Part shown: positions 6,554 through 12,005 of the stretch, piece by piece
Layout: every line of letters begins with the position of its first letter
Position numbering within the stretch: the first letter of the stretch is position 1
Assembly: GCA_000437675.1 (NCBI GenBank)
Contig: FR901756.1
Span: forward strand, 984-12,988
Source of the DNA: Prevotella sp. CAG:891
GTDB taxonomy: Bacteria; Bacteroidota; Bacteroidia; Bacteroidales; Bacteroidaceae
Direction: 5' to 3'
Length of the DNA: 12,005 nt
The notes under the pieces: model-generated
The model's database searches: none
Seen by the model: only the letters and a program-made list of their open reading frames with translations
What the model was told of the DNA's origin: nothing
Translations under genes and position numbers: made by a program

Positions 6554-6575
6554 ACGAACCTTGCTTCCGGTTCGT
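6554..6575. promoter_or_regulatory. Perfect dyad (possible operator) in the -33 region
   Basis: ACGAACC (6554-6560) and GGTTCGT (6569-6575) form a perfect 7-bp inverted repeat with an 8-bp spacer. The dyad begins 14 bp upstream of the TATCTTTG box, so it covers the place where a -33 element would sit. This position suits a dimeric regulator; its identity is unknown. Confidence 0.35.
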
Positions 6576-6794
6576 TAAAACTCCGTGTTTTTCTTTCATT
6601 TTTCAGATTATTTAAGAAGAACACTTGCTTTTTTCTTCCCTTTTCAGTTCTTATTTTTTGAATGAATTTGTGCCGTTCAAGTGGTTCCAAGTTTCATTTA
6701 CGTCATTCCCGAAACAAGCTGAAACACAGCAGAGCGGGCTTCGCCAAACGAAAAAAAATGGCCCGTCAAATGCTTTTTTCTCGTCGTCAATCCT

Positions 6795-6802
6795 TATTTT
6801 TG
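6795..6802 (+). promoter_or_regulatory. -7 promoter box for the nitroreductase gene
   Basis: TATTTTTG matches TAnnTTTG, 61 bp before the ATG. A T-run at 6774-6779 is a possible degenerate -33 element. A leader of about 55 nt is implied. Confidence 0.4.
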
Positions 6803-6863
6803 CATAAGCCGAACTTTTTTTGGGTCGCAAAAATAAAAAAAACTCATTCCAATATTTCTGTTT

Positions 6864-7376
6864 ATGGATTTCAAGTCATTAGTTGAATCGCGTTATTCAG
6901 TACGCAGTTACACCCCCCAGCCCGTCAGCGAAGAAGCGTTGCGCTATGTGCTCGATTGTGCCCGTCTTGCCCCCTCGGCCGTAAATTTCCAGCCCTGGCA
7001 TTTTTATGTAGTCACCACAGCCGACATGCGCAGCCGCCTCACGGCCTGTTATCAGCGCGAATGGTTCGTCACGGCTCCCTGCTACGTAATCATTACGGTT
7101 CGTCACGACGAAGAGTGGGTGAGAAAAGCCGACAACAAGCCCCATGGCGACATTGATGTAGCCATTGCCGCCGAACACCTTTGCCTGGCTGCCGCCGAAC
7201 AAGGACTGGGCACCTGCTGGGTGTGCAATTTTGATGCCGATTTGTGCAAGCAAATTCTCAATCTTCCGGCAAACGAAGCCCCCGTTGTTATATTGCCTTT
7301 GGGTCATCCGGCTCCCGAAGCTGAATGCAAACCCAAGAATCGCAAGGCAGCCGACGACGTAGTAACCCGTTTGTAA
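6864..7376 (+). CDS. Nitroreductase family protein (FMN-dependent)
   Basis: The 170-residue protein is a compact member of the nitroreductase superfamily. These are flavoenzymes that bind FMN at a homodimer interface and reduce nitro groups, quinones or related substrates with NAD(P)H. The FMN phosphate-binding motif is at the N-terminus, SRYSVRSY, with Arg10, Ser12 and Arg14. Next come the conserved APSAVNFQPWHFYVV segment (36-50), the long helix DIDVAIAAEHLCLAAAEQGLGTCWV (split around residues 96-120), and the LPLGHP turn (145-149) typical of the C-terminal strand. The length fits the short subfamily of about 170-200 residues. No export signal is visible, so it is cytoplasmic. It stands alone on the plus strand, with its own -7 box and a strong terminator 58 nt after the stop. 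The substrate cannot be inferred. Confidence 0.93.
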   Translation: MDFKSLVESRYSVRSYTPQPVSEEALRYVLDCARLAPSAVNFQPWHFYVVTTADMRSRLTACYQREWFVTAPCYVIITVRHDEEWVRKADNKPHGDIDVAIAAEHLCLAAAEQGLGTCWVCNFDADLCKQILNLPANEAPVVILPLGHPAPEAECKPKNRKAADDVVTRL

Positions 7377-7434
7377 CCCAAATACCATATTCATGCCAAC
7401 CGTTTTTTACTCACAGCCCAGGTTGTAAGTACCT

Positions 7435-7483
7435 AAAAAGGCAGCAGGCACCGGACGTATTCCCAGCACCTGCTGCCTTTTTT
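7435..7483. terminator. Bidirectional intrinsic terminator
   Basis: AAAAAGGCAGCAGG (7435-7448) pairs perfectly with CCTGCTGCCTTTTT (7469-7482) around a 20-nt loop. The T-run continues to 7483 on the plus strand, and the A-run supplies a U-run on the minus strand. It lies between the convergent nitroreductase and glucosaminidase genes and should end both. Confidence 0.9.
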
Positions 7484-7528
7484 GTGTGTGAAAATAACAC
7501 CTTGCGTGCAATTCACAGATTCTTTTTT

Positions 7529-8434
7529 TTACTTCAATCGGATGCGGTCGCCCACCTTGAAGTGCTCGTTGCGCTTCATCGGATTCAGTTTGCAAAGCGA
7601 CGTCAGACGGATACCATAACGCTGGCTGATGCCATGCAAACTTTCGCCCGCCCGCATGATATGGTAGTTACGCGTCAGCAGCGCATCGGCCTTTTTGTTC
7701 TTCTTGCCAAGGTAAACAATGTCGTTCGCCTTCAGTCTGTACGCTTTGTCCACATCGTTATACTCCCTCAGCTTGCTCGCCTTCGTATCAAAGGTTTTGG
7801 CCAGCGATTCAAACGTATCGCCCCGTCGTGCAATGACGTAATACTGCCCGTTGCAGCGTCTCACCACATGGTCAAACAGCGGTTTGTTATCCTCCTCCTT
7901 ATCATTTTTGTGGTGATGCTTTTTATGTCGTTTCGCCTTGTCGTATTTGTCCAGGTTGAAACGTTCAATCAGCGAAATCAGCGAGTTGGCATAAGCCGGG
8001 TTCGTGGCATATCCTGCCTTTTTCAGTCCTCTTGCCCAGCCCTTGTAATCATCCTTGTCCAGGTCAAAGAGAAAAGCATAACGCTTGCCGTTTTTCAGAA
8101 ATTTTGAATGATCCTCGTAGCTTTCTTTCGCATTACGATACACGCGAAACTTCTCGTTAGGCGCATCGTCGTTCACCAGCATATACGGTCCTTTCCATGC
8201 CCGTCCGCATTTAATGCCAAAGTGGTTATTGCCCTTTGTAGCCAAGCGGCTCTTACCTGCCGAACTCTCCAGCAAACCCTGCGCCAGCGTAATACTAGCC
8301 GGAATGCCGTAGCGTTTCATCTGGTCGACAGCCATGTCAGCATATTTGTCAATGTAATGCTCATAGGCAGATTGTGCCTGCACTCCCACCGGTAGCCAAA
8401 GAGCCATCAGCACGAGAAGAATTTTATGTATCAT
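7529..8434 (-). CDS. Glucosaminidase (GH73-type) with two C-terminal LysM domains
   Basis: This exported protein of 301 residues is predicted to cut the glycan strands of peptidoglycan. A signal peptide (MIHKILLVLMALWLPVGVQA, cleavage before QS) is followed by a GH73/FlgJ-like domain at about 22-165. The motif ITLAQGLLESSAGKS carries the likely catalytic Glu56; NNHFGIKC, FRVY and SYEDHSKFL follow, and GYATNPAYANSLISLIE completes the fold. A His/Lys/Asp/Glu-rich linker (about 172-197, with KRHKKHHHK) leads to two LysM modules at about 198-245 (YYVIARRGDTFESLAK) and 256-301 (YHIMRAGESLHGISQRYG), which bind peptidoglycan. I start it at the ATG at 8434. A GTG at 8464 would add MLFFFRFYFF before a complete signal peptide, which is unlikely. 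It probably acts in the periplasm in wall turnover or daughter-cell separation. It has its own -7 box upstream and shares the bidirectional terminator. Confidence 0.92.
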   Translation of the reverse strand: MIHKILLVLMALWLPVGVQAQSAYEHYIDKYADMAVDQMKRYGIPASITLAQGLLESSAGKSRLATKGNNHFGIKCGRAWKGPYMLVNDDAPNEKFRVYRNAKESYEDHSKFLKNGKRYAFLFDLDKDDYKGWARGLKKAGYATNPAYANSLISLIERFNLDKYDKAKRHKKHHHKNDKEEDNKPLFDHVVRRCNGQYYVIARRGDTFESLAKTFDTKASKLREYNDVDKAYRLKANDIVYLGKKNKKADALLTRNYHIMRAGESLHGISQRYGIRLTSLCKLNPMKRNEHFKVGDRIRLK

Positions 8435-8493
8435 AAAAAAGTAAAATCTGAAAAAAAATAACACCCTGTTTGTGTGTCAGGTCATAGACAGCG

Positions 8494-8501
8494 CAAAATT
8501 A
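8494..8501 (-). promoter_or_regulatory. -7 promoter box for the glucosaminidase gene
   Basis: The minus strand reads TAATTTTG, matching TAnnTTTG, 59 bp before the chosen ATG. No clear TTTG is seen at the -33 position. Confidence 0.4.
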
Positions 8502-8677
8502 TAAAGAAAAAGCCGAATGCACCGCACGTCATCTTTATTTTTGGCTAGTAACATCATAAAAAACCTAAAGCTTACCACCCTTTTATTTCAGTGAAATGCG
8601 TGATTATTGCATTGGGCAGATAGCCTATAATTCGATGAAAATCCCCGTAGTTTGCTGATTTCAGTTTGCTTTAAGAA

Positions 8678-10771
8678 TTACCGTTGCGGCACCAACTTCT
8701 TCACCATCGCCTTCATTTTTTCCACATCATAATTATAGATGCTGATATTATTTTGAATCAGGCGGCCATCGGGACCACAAAGCACATAGCGCGGAATAGA
8801 GGAAAAACTGAGCATAGATTCGAGCATTGCCCATTCTGACTGCGAAACGAAGAGGTGTTCGCCCTTGATTTGGTTTTGATTCATCCATTCTTCGCTTTTG
8901 GCAGTGAGAATTTCTCCGTCGGTGGCCGAGAGATAGATAAATTTAAAGGGTTCCCCCTTCATCGCCTCCACGTTGTTGCGCATACTGAGCATGCCCGAAC
9001 GGCACGGACCGCACCCAAGTCCCCAAAAGTCAATTAGCAACAGATTTCCTTCGTACTTTCCAAAGAGTCGTTTCCACAAGGCGCGCTGCTCTGCCGTCCA
9101 ATGACTGTCCTCGCCTGCCGTCTGGCCTTCGGTAGCCTGCACGAAGTGGCGGTATTTATTGAGGACAGCGTGAGCAACCTGAAGCGAAGAAATAGACTGA
9201 ATGGTCGATGCAACATCCATGGCAACAATGTTCAAACACTGCTCCGTATCCTCTTCCTGACCCAATGTTAAAGATTCGGTGGTACTGTTCAGGATTGAGG
9301 AAATATCTTGCGACCTTTCCAAATCGCTCATAAAGGTGCCGTCCATACCGAACTGGTCCTTACGCACAAATTCCCAATCTCCTGATGCATTTTTTACCTT
9401 TTCGTATTGCCGCGCCAAATCCCCATAAATAGTGCGGTTGACAAACACCCACTGGCTCGCTTCACATAAGGCCAACGGATTATCGTAAATCAACTGCTTG
9501 TAGGGCATGAGCGCACCATAGACTGCCTGATCATCGAGCGGTTGATACGCAGAATTAGGTTCGAGAACCTGCGTGCCGTCTTCCTTTTGAGTCCGCTTGT
9601 ATTGCTCGTCTTTATAGTAAAGCAGCACATCCTCCAAGTATTGTATTTGACGGGTAACCATAGACATCATCACCACATCCTTGCCGAAAGTAGAGAGCGG
9701 AGTACGTATCAATTCCTGGCGCAGAGTTTCATTGCCGAGGAGGCCGATTGCTTGATCACGGAACTTCTCTACCACGCGCATCACGCTGTCCTTGCCTGCT
9801 GTGATGGCTTGACTAACTGCCGTGTAATCGTAACCATCGGGAGTGTATTTCTGCATAAAATAAGGAGTGAGCGTATTTATCATGGCTGATTCGCTCGAGC
9901 TACGAAAAGTCGTATAAAGTGGCTTTCGGTATTGGTCGGTGACAAACGAGGAGAACACCTCCAACGTATCACCCGGCTGAATGAAGATGTTACCGCTATG
10001 AAATCCACCTACCCACTGAGGGTGCGGCAAGTCGAGGTGAAAAGTCAAGCTACGGCTGGTGGTATCAAGTTGGGCAGTCACATTCTGCTGCTCTTTGGTC
10101 ATTTGATTCTTAACACGTAAAGACGCAACCCCCATTGCCGCAAACAGCTCCATAGGCAGATTGTCAAGATAGACTGTCAGCACCGCCTTGCCTGAGCGAA
10201 ACGGAGCCGAAAAAGCCTGCTTGTAGCGCTGGTTATCGAAACGCCATTGCGTATCGGGCTTCACTCGCTGTCGCAAATAGTATTCGCTCGTCAACTGACG
10301 TGGGTCAAAGACTTTGCTTTTGGGGGAAGCCTTAGGTTGGGTCTGTAGCTGAATGCCATAGACGCCACTCGTGGGACGTGCAGCGGGTTCAATGAAATTG
10401 AGCTCCTTGACATCAGCATCCAAGGGCTCAAAGTACAAGGTAAACGGCACGCGTCCGGATTCAGGCATTGCCACTTGCTCATTGAGCTGTATGCCCTCAG
10501 CTCGCAGCACCTTGAACTGTTTGTCACTGTGCCTATCCTTCAAAAACGCATTATCTGCCACACTACAAGTATAGTTGGGGTGGTTATGCAGATAGCCTCG
10601 AATAATCGTAGCCTCTTGGGTTAATTCAATATCATTCATGGCAATCCAATGCGGGCAATACTCGATGACCGGATGGTTTATGACCTTGGGTTTTGCCAAC
10701 GTACTGTGTTTTTGAGCCCAAGCGCCTACGACGCAGAGCGTCAGTAATAAAGTCAATAAAGTGTTTTTCAT
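8678..10771 (-). CDS. Exported TlpA-like thioredoxin-fold protein with large N-terminal region
   Basis: The protein has 697 residues when started at the ATG at 10771, which gives a clean signal peptide (MKNTLLTLLLTLCVVGAWA, cleavage before QK). The C-terminal 130 or so residues form a TlpA/ResA-like thioredoxin fold: LLLIDFWGLGCGPCRSGM with the CGPC active site (Cys587, Cys590), FKFIYLSAT, and the cis-proline segment SSIPRYVLCGPDG. The N-terminal part (about 40-160) looks like a beta-rich module common in Bacteroidales redoxins (IELTQEATIIRGYL, then FTLYFEPL). The middle 400 residues are helical and unrecognised. It should act in the periplasm as a thiol-disulfide reductase or oxidase; its partner is unknown. 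The frame stays open upstream to an ATG at 10870, but that extension would bury the signal peptide. An isolated gene: 243 bp separate its stop from the glucosaminidase start, and a divergent gap lies upstream. Confidence 0.88.
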   Translation of the reverse strand: MKNTLLTLLLTLCVVGAWAQKHSTLAKPKVINHPVIEYCPHWIAMNDIELTQEATIIRGYLHNHPNYTCSVADNAFLKDRHSDKQFKVLRAEGIQLNEQVAMPESGRVPFTLYFEPLDADVKELNFIEPAARPTSGVYGIQLQTQPKASPKSKVFDPRQLTSEYYLRQRVKPDTQWRFDNQRYKQAFSAPFRSGKAVLTVYLDNLPMELFAAMGVASLRVKNQMTKEQQNVTAQLDTTSRSLTFHLDLPHPQWVGGFHSGNIFIQPGDTLEVFSSFVTDQYRKPLYTTFRSSSESAMINTLTPYFMQKYTPDGYDYTAVSQAITAGKDSVMRVVEKFRDQAIGLLGNETLRQELIRTPLSTFGKDVVMMSMVTRQIQYLEDVLLYYKDEQYKRTQKEDGTQVLEPNSAYQPLDDQAVYGALMPYKQLIYDNPLALCEASQWVFVNRTIYGDLARQYEKVKNASGDWEFVRKDQFGMDGTFMSDLERSQDISSILNSTTESLTLGQEEDTEQCLNIVAMDVASTIQSISSLQVAHAVLNKYRHFVQATEGQTAGEDSHWTAEQRALWKRLFGKYEGNLLLIDFWGLGCGPCRSGMLSMRNNVEAMKGEPFKFIYLSATDGEILTAKSEEWMNQNQIKGEHLFVSQSEWAMLESMLSFSSIPRYVLCGPDGRLIQNNISIYNYDVEKMKAMVKKLVPQR

Positions 10772-10917
10772 ATTCTTAATTTTGAATAATAAAGTATGTA
10801 TGTCACAATATTGCTGAGCCTGTTGTAAACGTATCCTCATGAATTGGCTACTGACCCATTTTTTCTTCATGGGTTAGAGGTACGAATCAACCGACTTACA
10901 ATGTACTATTATAGATG

Positions 10918-10925
10918 CAAAAATA
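10918..10925 (-). promoter_or_regulatory. Possible -7 box for the TlpA-like gene, inside the 84-bp repeat
   Basis: The minus strand reads TATTTTTG, matching TAnnTTTG, about 147 bp before the ATG. The same 8-mer recurs at the third partial repeat copy (11086-11093), so it may be part of the repeat and not a working promoter. Confidence 0.25.
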
Positions 10926-11098
10926 GTGAAAGGTGAGCGCAATACCAAGCCAAAAGTTTACTTTTGGGTGAAGATATTGCCGAACCGCCTCCTATTTTAT
11001 CGAAAAATAGTGAAAGGTGAGTGCAATACCAAGCCCAGAGCTTGCTTTTGGGTGAAGTTATAGCCGAACCGCCTCCTATTTTATGCAAAAATAGTGAA
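10919..11098. repeat. Tandem 84-bp repeat, two full copies and a 12-bp partial third
   Basis: Copy 1 (10919-11002) and copy 2 (11003-11086) have exactly the same length and differ at about 9 of 84 positions. A third copy begins at 11087 (AAAAATAGTGAA) and then diverges. Each unit starts AAAAATAG and ends near CTATTTTAT, making imperfect terminal inverted repeats, and each has a central hairpin. In copy 1 this is CCAAAAG/CTTTTGG around a 4-nt loop; in copy 2, CCCAGAG opposite TTTTGGG is kept by G-U pairs on a plus-strand transcript. No open reading frame of note is present. It resembles REP-like intergenic elements, an inference from structure. Confidence 0.85.
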
Positions 11099-11136
11099 TT
11101 ACCCCCTCAACAGTCGGCTTTCTCGCGTAAATCGCG

Positions 11137-11144
11137 TACATTTG
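11137..11144 (+). promoter_or_regulatory. -7 promoter box for the DUF3256 gene
   Basis: TACATTTG followed by CATG matches TAnnTTTG fully, 59 bp before the ATG at 11204. No TTTG is visible at the -33 position. The implied start site near 11150 puts a hairpin (GCTTCG/CGAAGC, 11156-11173) and a tiny ORF into the leader. Confidence 0.45.
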
Positions 11145-11180
11145 CATGACCAAACGCTTCGATTCTCCGAAGCCTTCACC

Positions 11181-11207
11181 ATGAATCCCCCGATAATTCA
11201 GTTATGA
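11181..11207 (+). CDS. Possible 8-codon upstream ORF (leader peptide MNPPIIQL)
   Basis: An ATG at 11181 opens a frame of eight codons whose TGA overlaps the ATG of the DUF3256 gene in the ATGA arrangement typical of translational coupling. Two adjacent prolines and two isoleucines are encoded. No Shine-Dalgarno site precedes it. Such a short frame can easily arise by chance, so this is a candidate only. Confidence 0.25.
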   Translation: MNPPIIQL

Positions 11208-11845
11208 AGAAATTTCTGAAAGTTCTCAGCTTGCTGCTTGTTGGCCTGCCGTTCATCACATACCGTTCGGCTAAGGCCCAATCGCTCGACACCCTTTTTG
11301 TCGATGCCCCCACTACCTTGTTTCCCGTAGTTGACAAAGCAGCTCGTCTTGACCTCATCGACCTCTACAATCACGGCATCGAAGCAAAAGTAGAAAACAT
11401 CTTTGGCGGACAGTCCGAACTGACGAAAAAAACGCCCAACTTTCTCTCTCTGCGAACCACTGATGTAAGCACCTGGGAGATGCACCTGTTGCCCTGCGCC
11501 AAAGACACCCTGATACTCAGTCTGCACACCCTCGTAGCCGGTTCGCAGTCAACCGACGTGCAACTTTACACCCTGCATTGGACCCCCGTGAAAGACAAAT
11601 TGCCCCATCCCCAGTTCGAGCAGTTTGTTCGCCCCGACTCTCCGCTCTATGCCTACGACAAGCAGTACCTCACCACCGTTTTAACCGAGCAGCCCCTGGC
11701 CGTAACGCTGTCGCCCCAGACCTCCGAACTCACTTACCGCATCAGCACCGAAGGTTTGAGCACCGAAGACAAGGAAAAGGCCAAGCAATACATTCAGCCC
11801 CTGGTGTATGAATGGAAGGAAGCCCACTTCGTTCCTAAGCACTGA
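11204..11845 (+). CDS. DUF3256 family exported protein
   Basis: The 213-residue protein begins with a signal peptide (KKFLKVLSLLLVGLPFI core, then YRSAKA, cleavage before QS). The mature start SLDTLFVDAPTTLFPVVDKAARLDLIDLY has the pattern of DUF3256, a Bacteroidales family: a D-x-P-x-x-L-F-P segment, then R-x-D-x-I-D. It continues with AKVENIFGGQSELTKKT, FLSLRTTDVSTWEMHLLPC and a series of short strands to LYTLHWTP. A second half with polar strands ends in YEWKEAHFVPKH. No catalytic motif is evident and the biochemical role is unknown. A periplasmic or outer-membrane-associated location is likely. Codon use is rich in CCC and ACC, as in the nitroreductase gene. The start at 11204 is supported by the signal peptide and by the -7 box 59 bp upstream. 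It is divergent from the TlpA-like gene. Confidence 0.85.
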   Translation: MKKFLKVLSLLLVGLPFITYRSAKAQSLDTLFVDAPTTLFPVVDKAARLDLIDLYNHGIEAKVENIFGGQSELTKKTPNFLSLRTTDVSTWEMHLLPCAKDTLILSLHTLVAGSQSTDVQLYTLHWTPVKDKLPHPQFEQFVRPDSPLYAYDKQYLTTVLTEQPLAVTLSPQTSELTYRISTEGLSTEDKEKAKQYIQPLVYEWKEAHFVPKH

Positions 11846-11880
11846 GCCGTTTGTTTAAGCTCCTCCCCCGTTGTAGTTAA

Positions 11881-11920
11881 GTTGGCCGGACACCATGCCC
11901 AAACGTGGTTTGCGGCCAAC
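11881..11920. terminator. Possible hairpin terminator after the DUF3256 gene
   Basis: GTTGGCC (11881-11887) pairs with GGCCAAC (11914-11920), and an inner stem ACCATG/CGTGGT (one G-U on the plus strand) lies within. It starts 36 nt after the stop codon. No T-run follows, so it is either a weak terminator or an mRNA-stabilising hairpin. Confidence 0.35.
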
Positions 11921-11944
11921 AACCATCCTGAGTCACGAACCTCA

Positions 11945-11993
11945 TTCCGAGCCTCTTTATTTTAACTCTTTTTTTGTTGAAACTAGCTCGGAA
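11945..11993. repeat. 8-bp inverted repeat flanking a T-rich loop at the right edge
   Basis: TTCCGAGC (11945-11952) and GCTCGGAA (11986-11993) are perfect complements around a 33-nt T-rich loop. No gene is seen to the right within the window, so its relation to a neighbouring gene is unknown. Confidence 0.4.
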
Positions 11994-12005
11994 CTAATTT
12001 GAACA

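Larger units (their letters stand above)
6420..6863. other. Divergent intergenic region with promoters for both flanking genes
   Basis: This A/T-rich gap of 444 bp separates two divergent genes. It contains a -7 box and a dyad for the minus-strand gene and a -7 box for the nitroreductase (listed separately). Short overlapping frames on both strands (minus 6376-6690 and plus 6662-6886) are Lys/Arg/Phe-rich translations of A/T-rich DNA without recognisable motifs, and I do not call them genes. Confidence 0.6.

Noticed and set aside
6376..6690. 104-codon minus-strand frame and overlapping plus-strand frames in the divergent gap
   Set aside because: A/T-rich DNA gives Lys/Arg/Asn/Phe-rich translations. 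The minus frame overlaps the start of the Trp/Gly-rich gene and covers its promoter and dyad.
7325..8107. 260-codon plus-strand frame opposite the glucosaminidase gene
   Set aside because: The minus-strand frame encodes an intact GH73 domain and two LysM modules with a signal peptide. The plus frame also runs through the bidirectional terminator.
10772..10870. 33-residue N-terminal extension of the TlpA-like protein
   Set aside because: The extension MKKKWVSSQFMRIR and onward would place a complete signal peptide in the middle of the chain. The ATG at 10771 gives a normal export signal.
10919..11098. CRISPR array or integron attC sites
   Set aside because: The repeats are directly adjacent 84-bp units without unique spacers, there are no cas genes or integrase, and no attC core sites or cassettes are present.
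1..12005. A defence system, secretion system or mobile element spanning several genes
   Set aside because: Genes are on mixed strands with mostly 100-430 bp gaps and separate control signals, and each recognised product is a housekeeping or envelope protein. No transposase, integrase, toxin-antitoxin pair or nuclease was found.

Overview
The window looks like chromosomal DNA of a Bacteroidales bacterium, most probably Prevotella or a close relative. The evidence is a DUF3256 protein (a family known to me only from Bacteroidales), a FadL/TodX-type porin and META-domain lipoprotein of Bacteroidetes type, a TlpA-like redoxin with a very large N-terminal region, and repeated matches to the Bacteroidetes -7 promoter box TAnnTTTG with A/T-rich rather than Shine-Dalgarno leaders. 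I see no phage, plasmid, IS, integrase, CRISPR, tRNA or rRNA signature.

Layout, left to right. Positions 1-98 hold the N-terminus of an exported protein on the minus strand, cut by the window edge. Minus-strand genes then follow: a GNAT acetyltransferase (428-934), the ABC-F translation factor EttA (1059-2753), a META/HslJ-like lipoprotein (3026-3448), a FadL/TodX-family outer-membrane protein (3612-5207) and a low-complexity Trp/Gly/Arg/Asn-rich exported protein (5337-6419). A divergent gap of about 440 bp separates these from a plus-strand nitroreductase (6864-7376). A strong bidirectional terminator lies between the nitroreductase and a convergent GH73-type glucosaminidase with two LysM modules (7529-8434). 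A 697-residue exported thioredoxin-fold protein follows on the minus strand (8678-10771). A divergent gap carrying a tandem 84-bp repeat leads to a plus-strand DUF3256 protein (11204-11845).

The genes do not form one pathway. The common theme is the cell envelope: seven of ten products carry an export signal, including a lipoprotein, an outer-membrane barrel, a peptidoglycan hydrolase and a periplasmic redoxin. EttA, GNAT and the nitroreductase are cytoplasmic. Intergenic gaps are mostly 100-430 bp and several hold their own promoter-like or terminator-like signals, so most genes are probably separate transcription units.

I did not find a convincing new multi-gene system. The features most worth a second look are non-coding: the 84-bp tandem repeat with internal hairpins (10919-11098), a canonical plus-strand terminator with no plus-strand gene (5222-5271), a 20-bp inverted repeat beside an 18-bp palindrome (2873-2975), a 17-bp duplication at the stop codon of the porin gene (3594-3627), a dyad in a promoter region (6554-6575) and a tiny upstream ORF overlapping the DUF3256 start (11181-11207). 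The Trp/Gly-rich exported protein is the oddest gene product.
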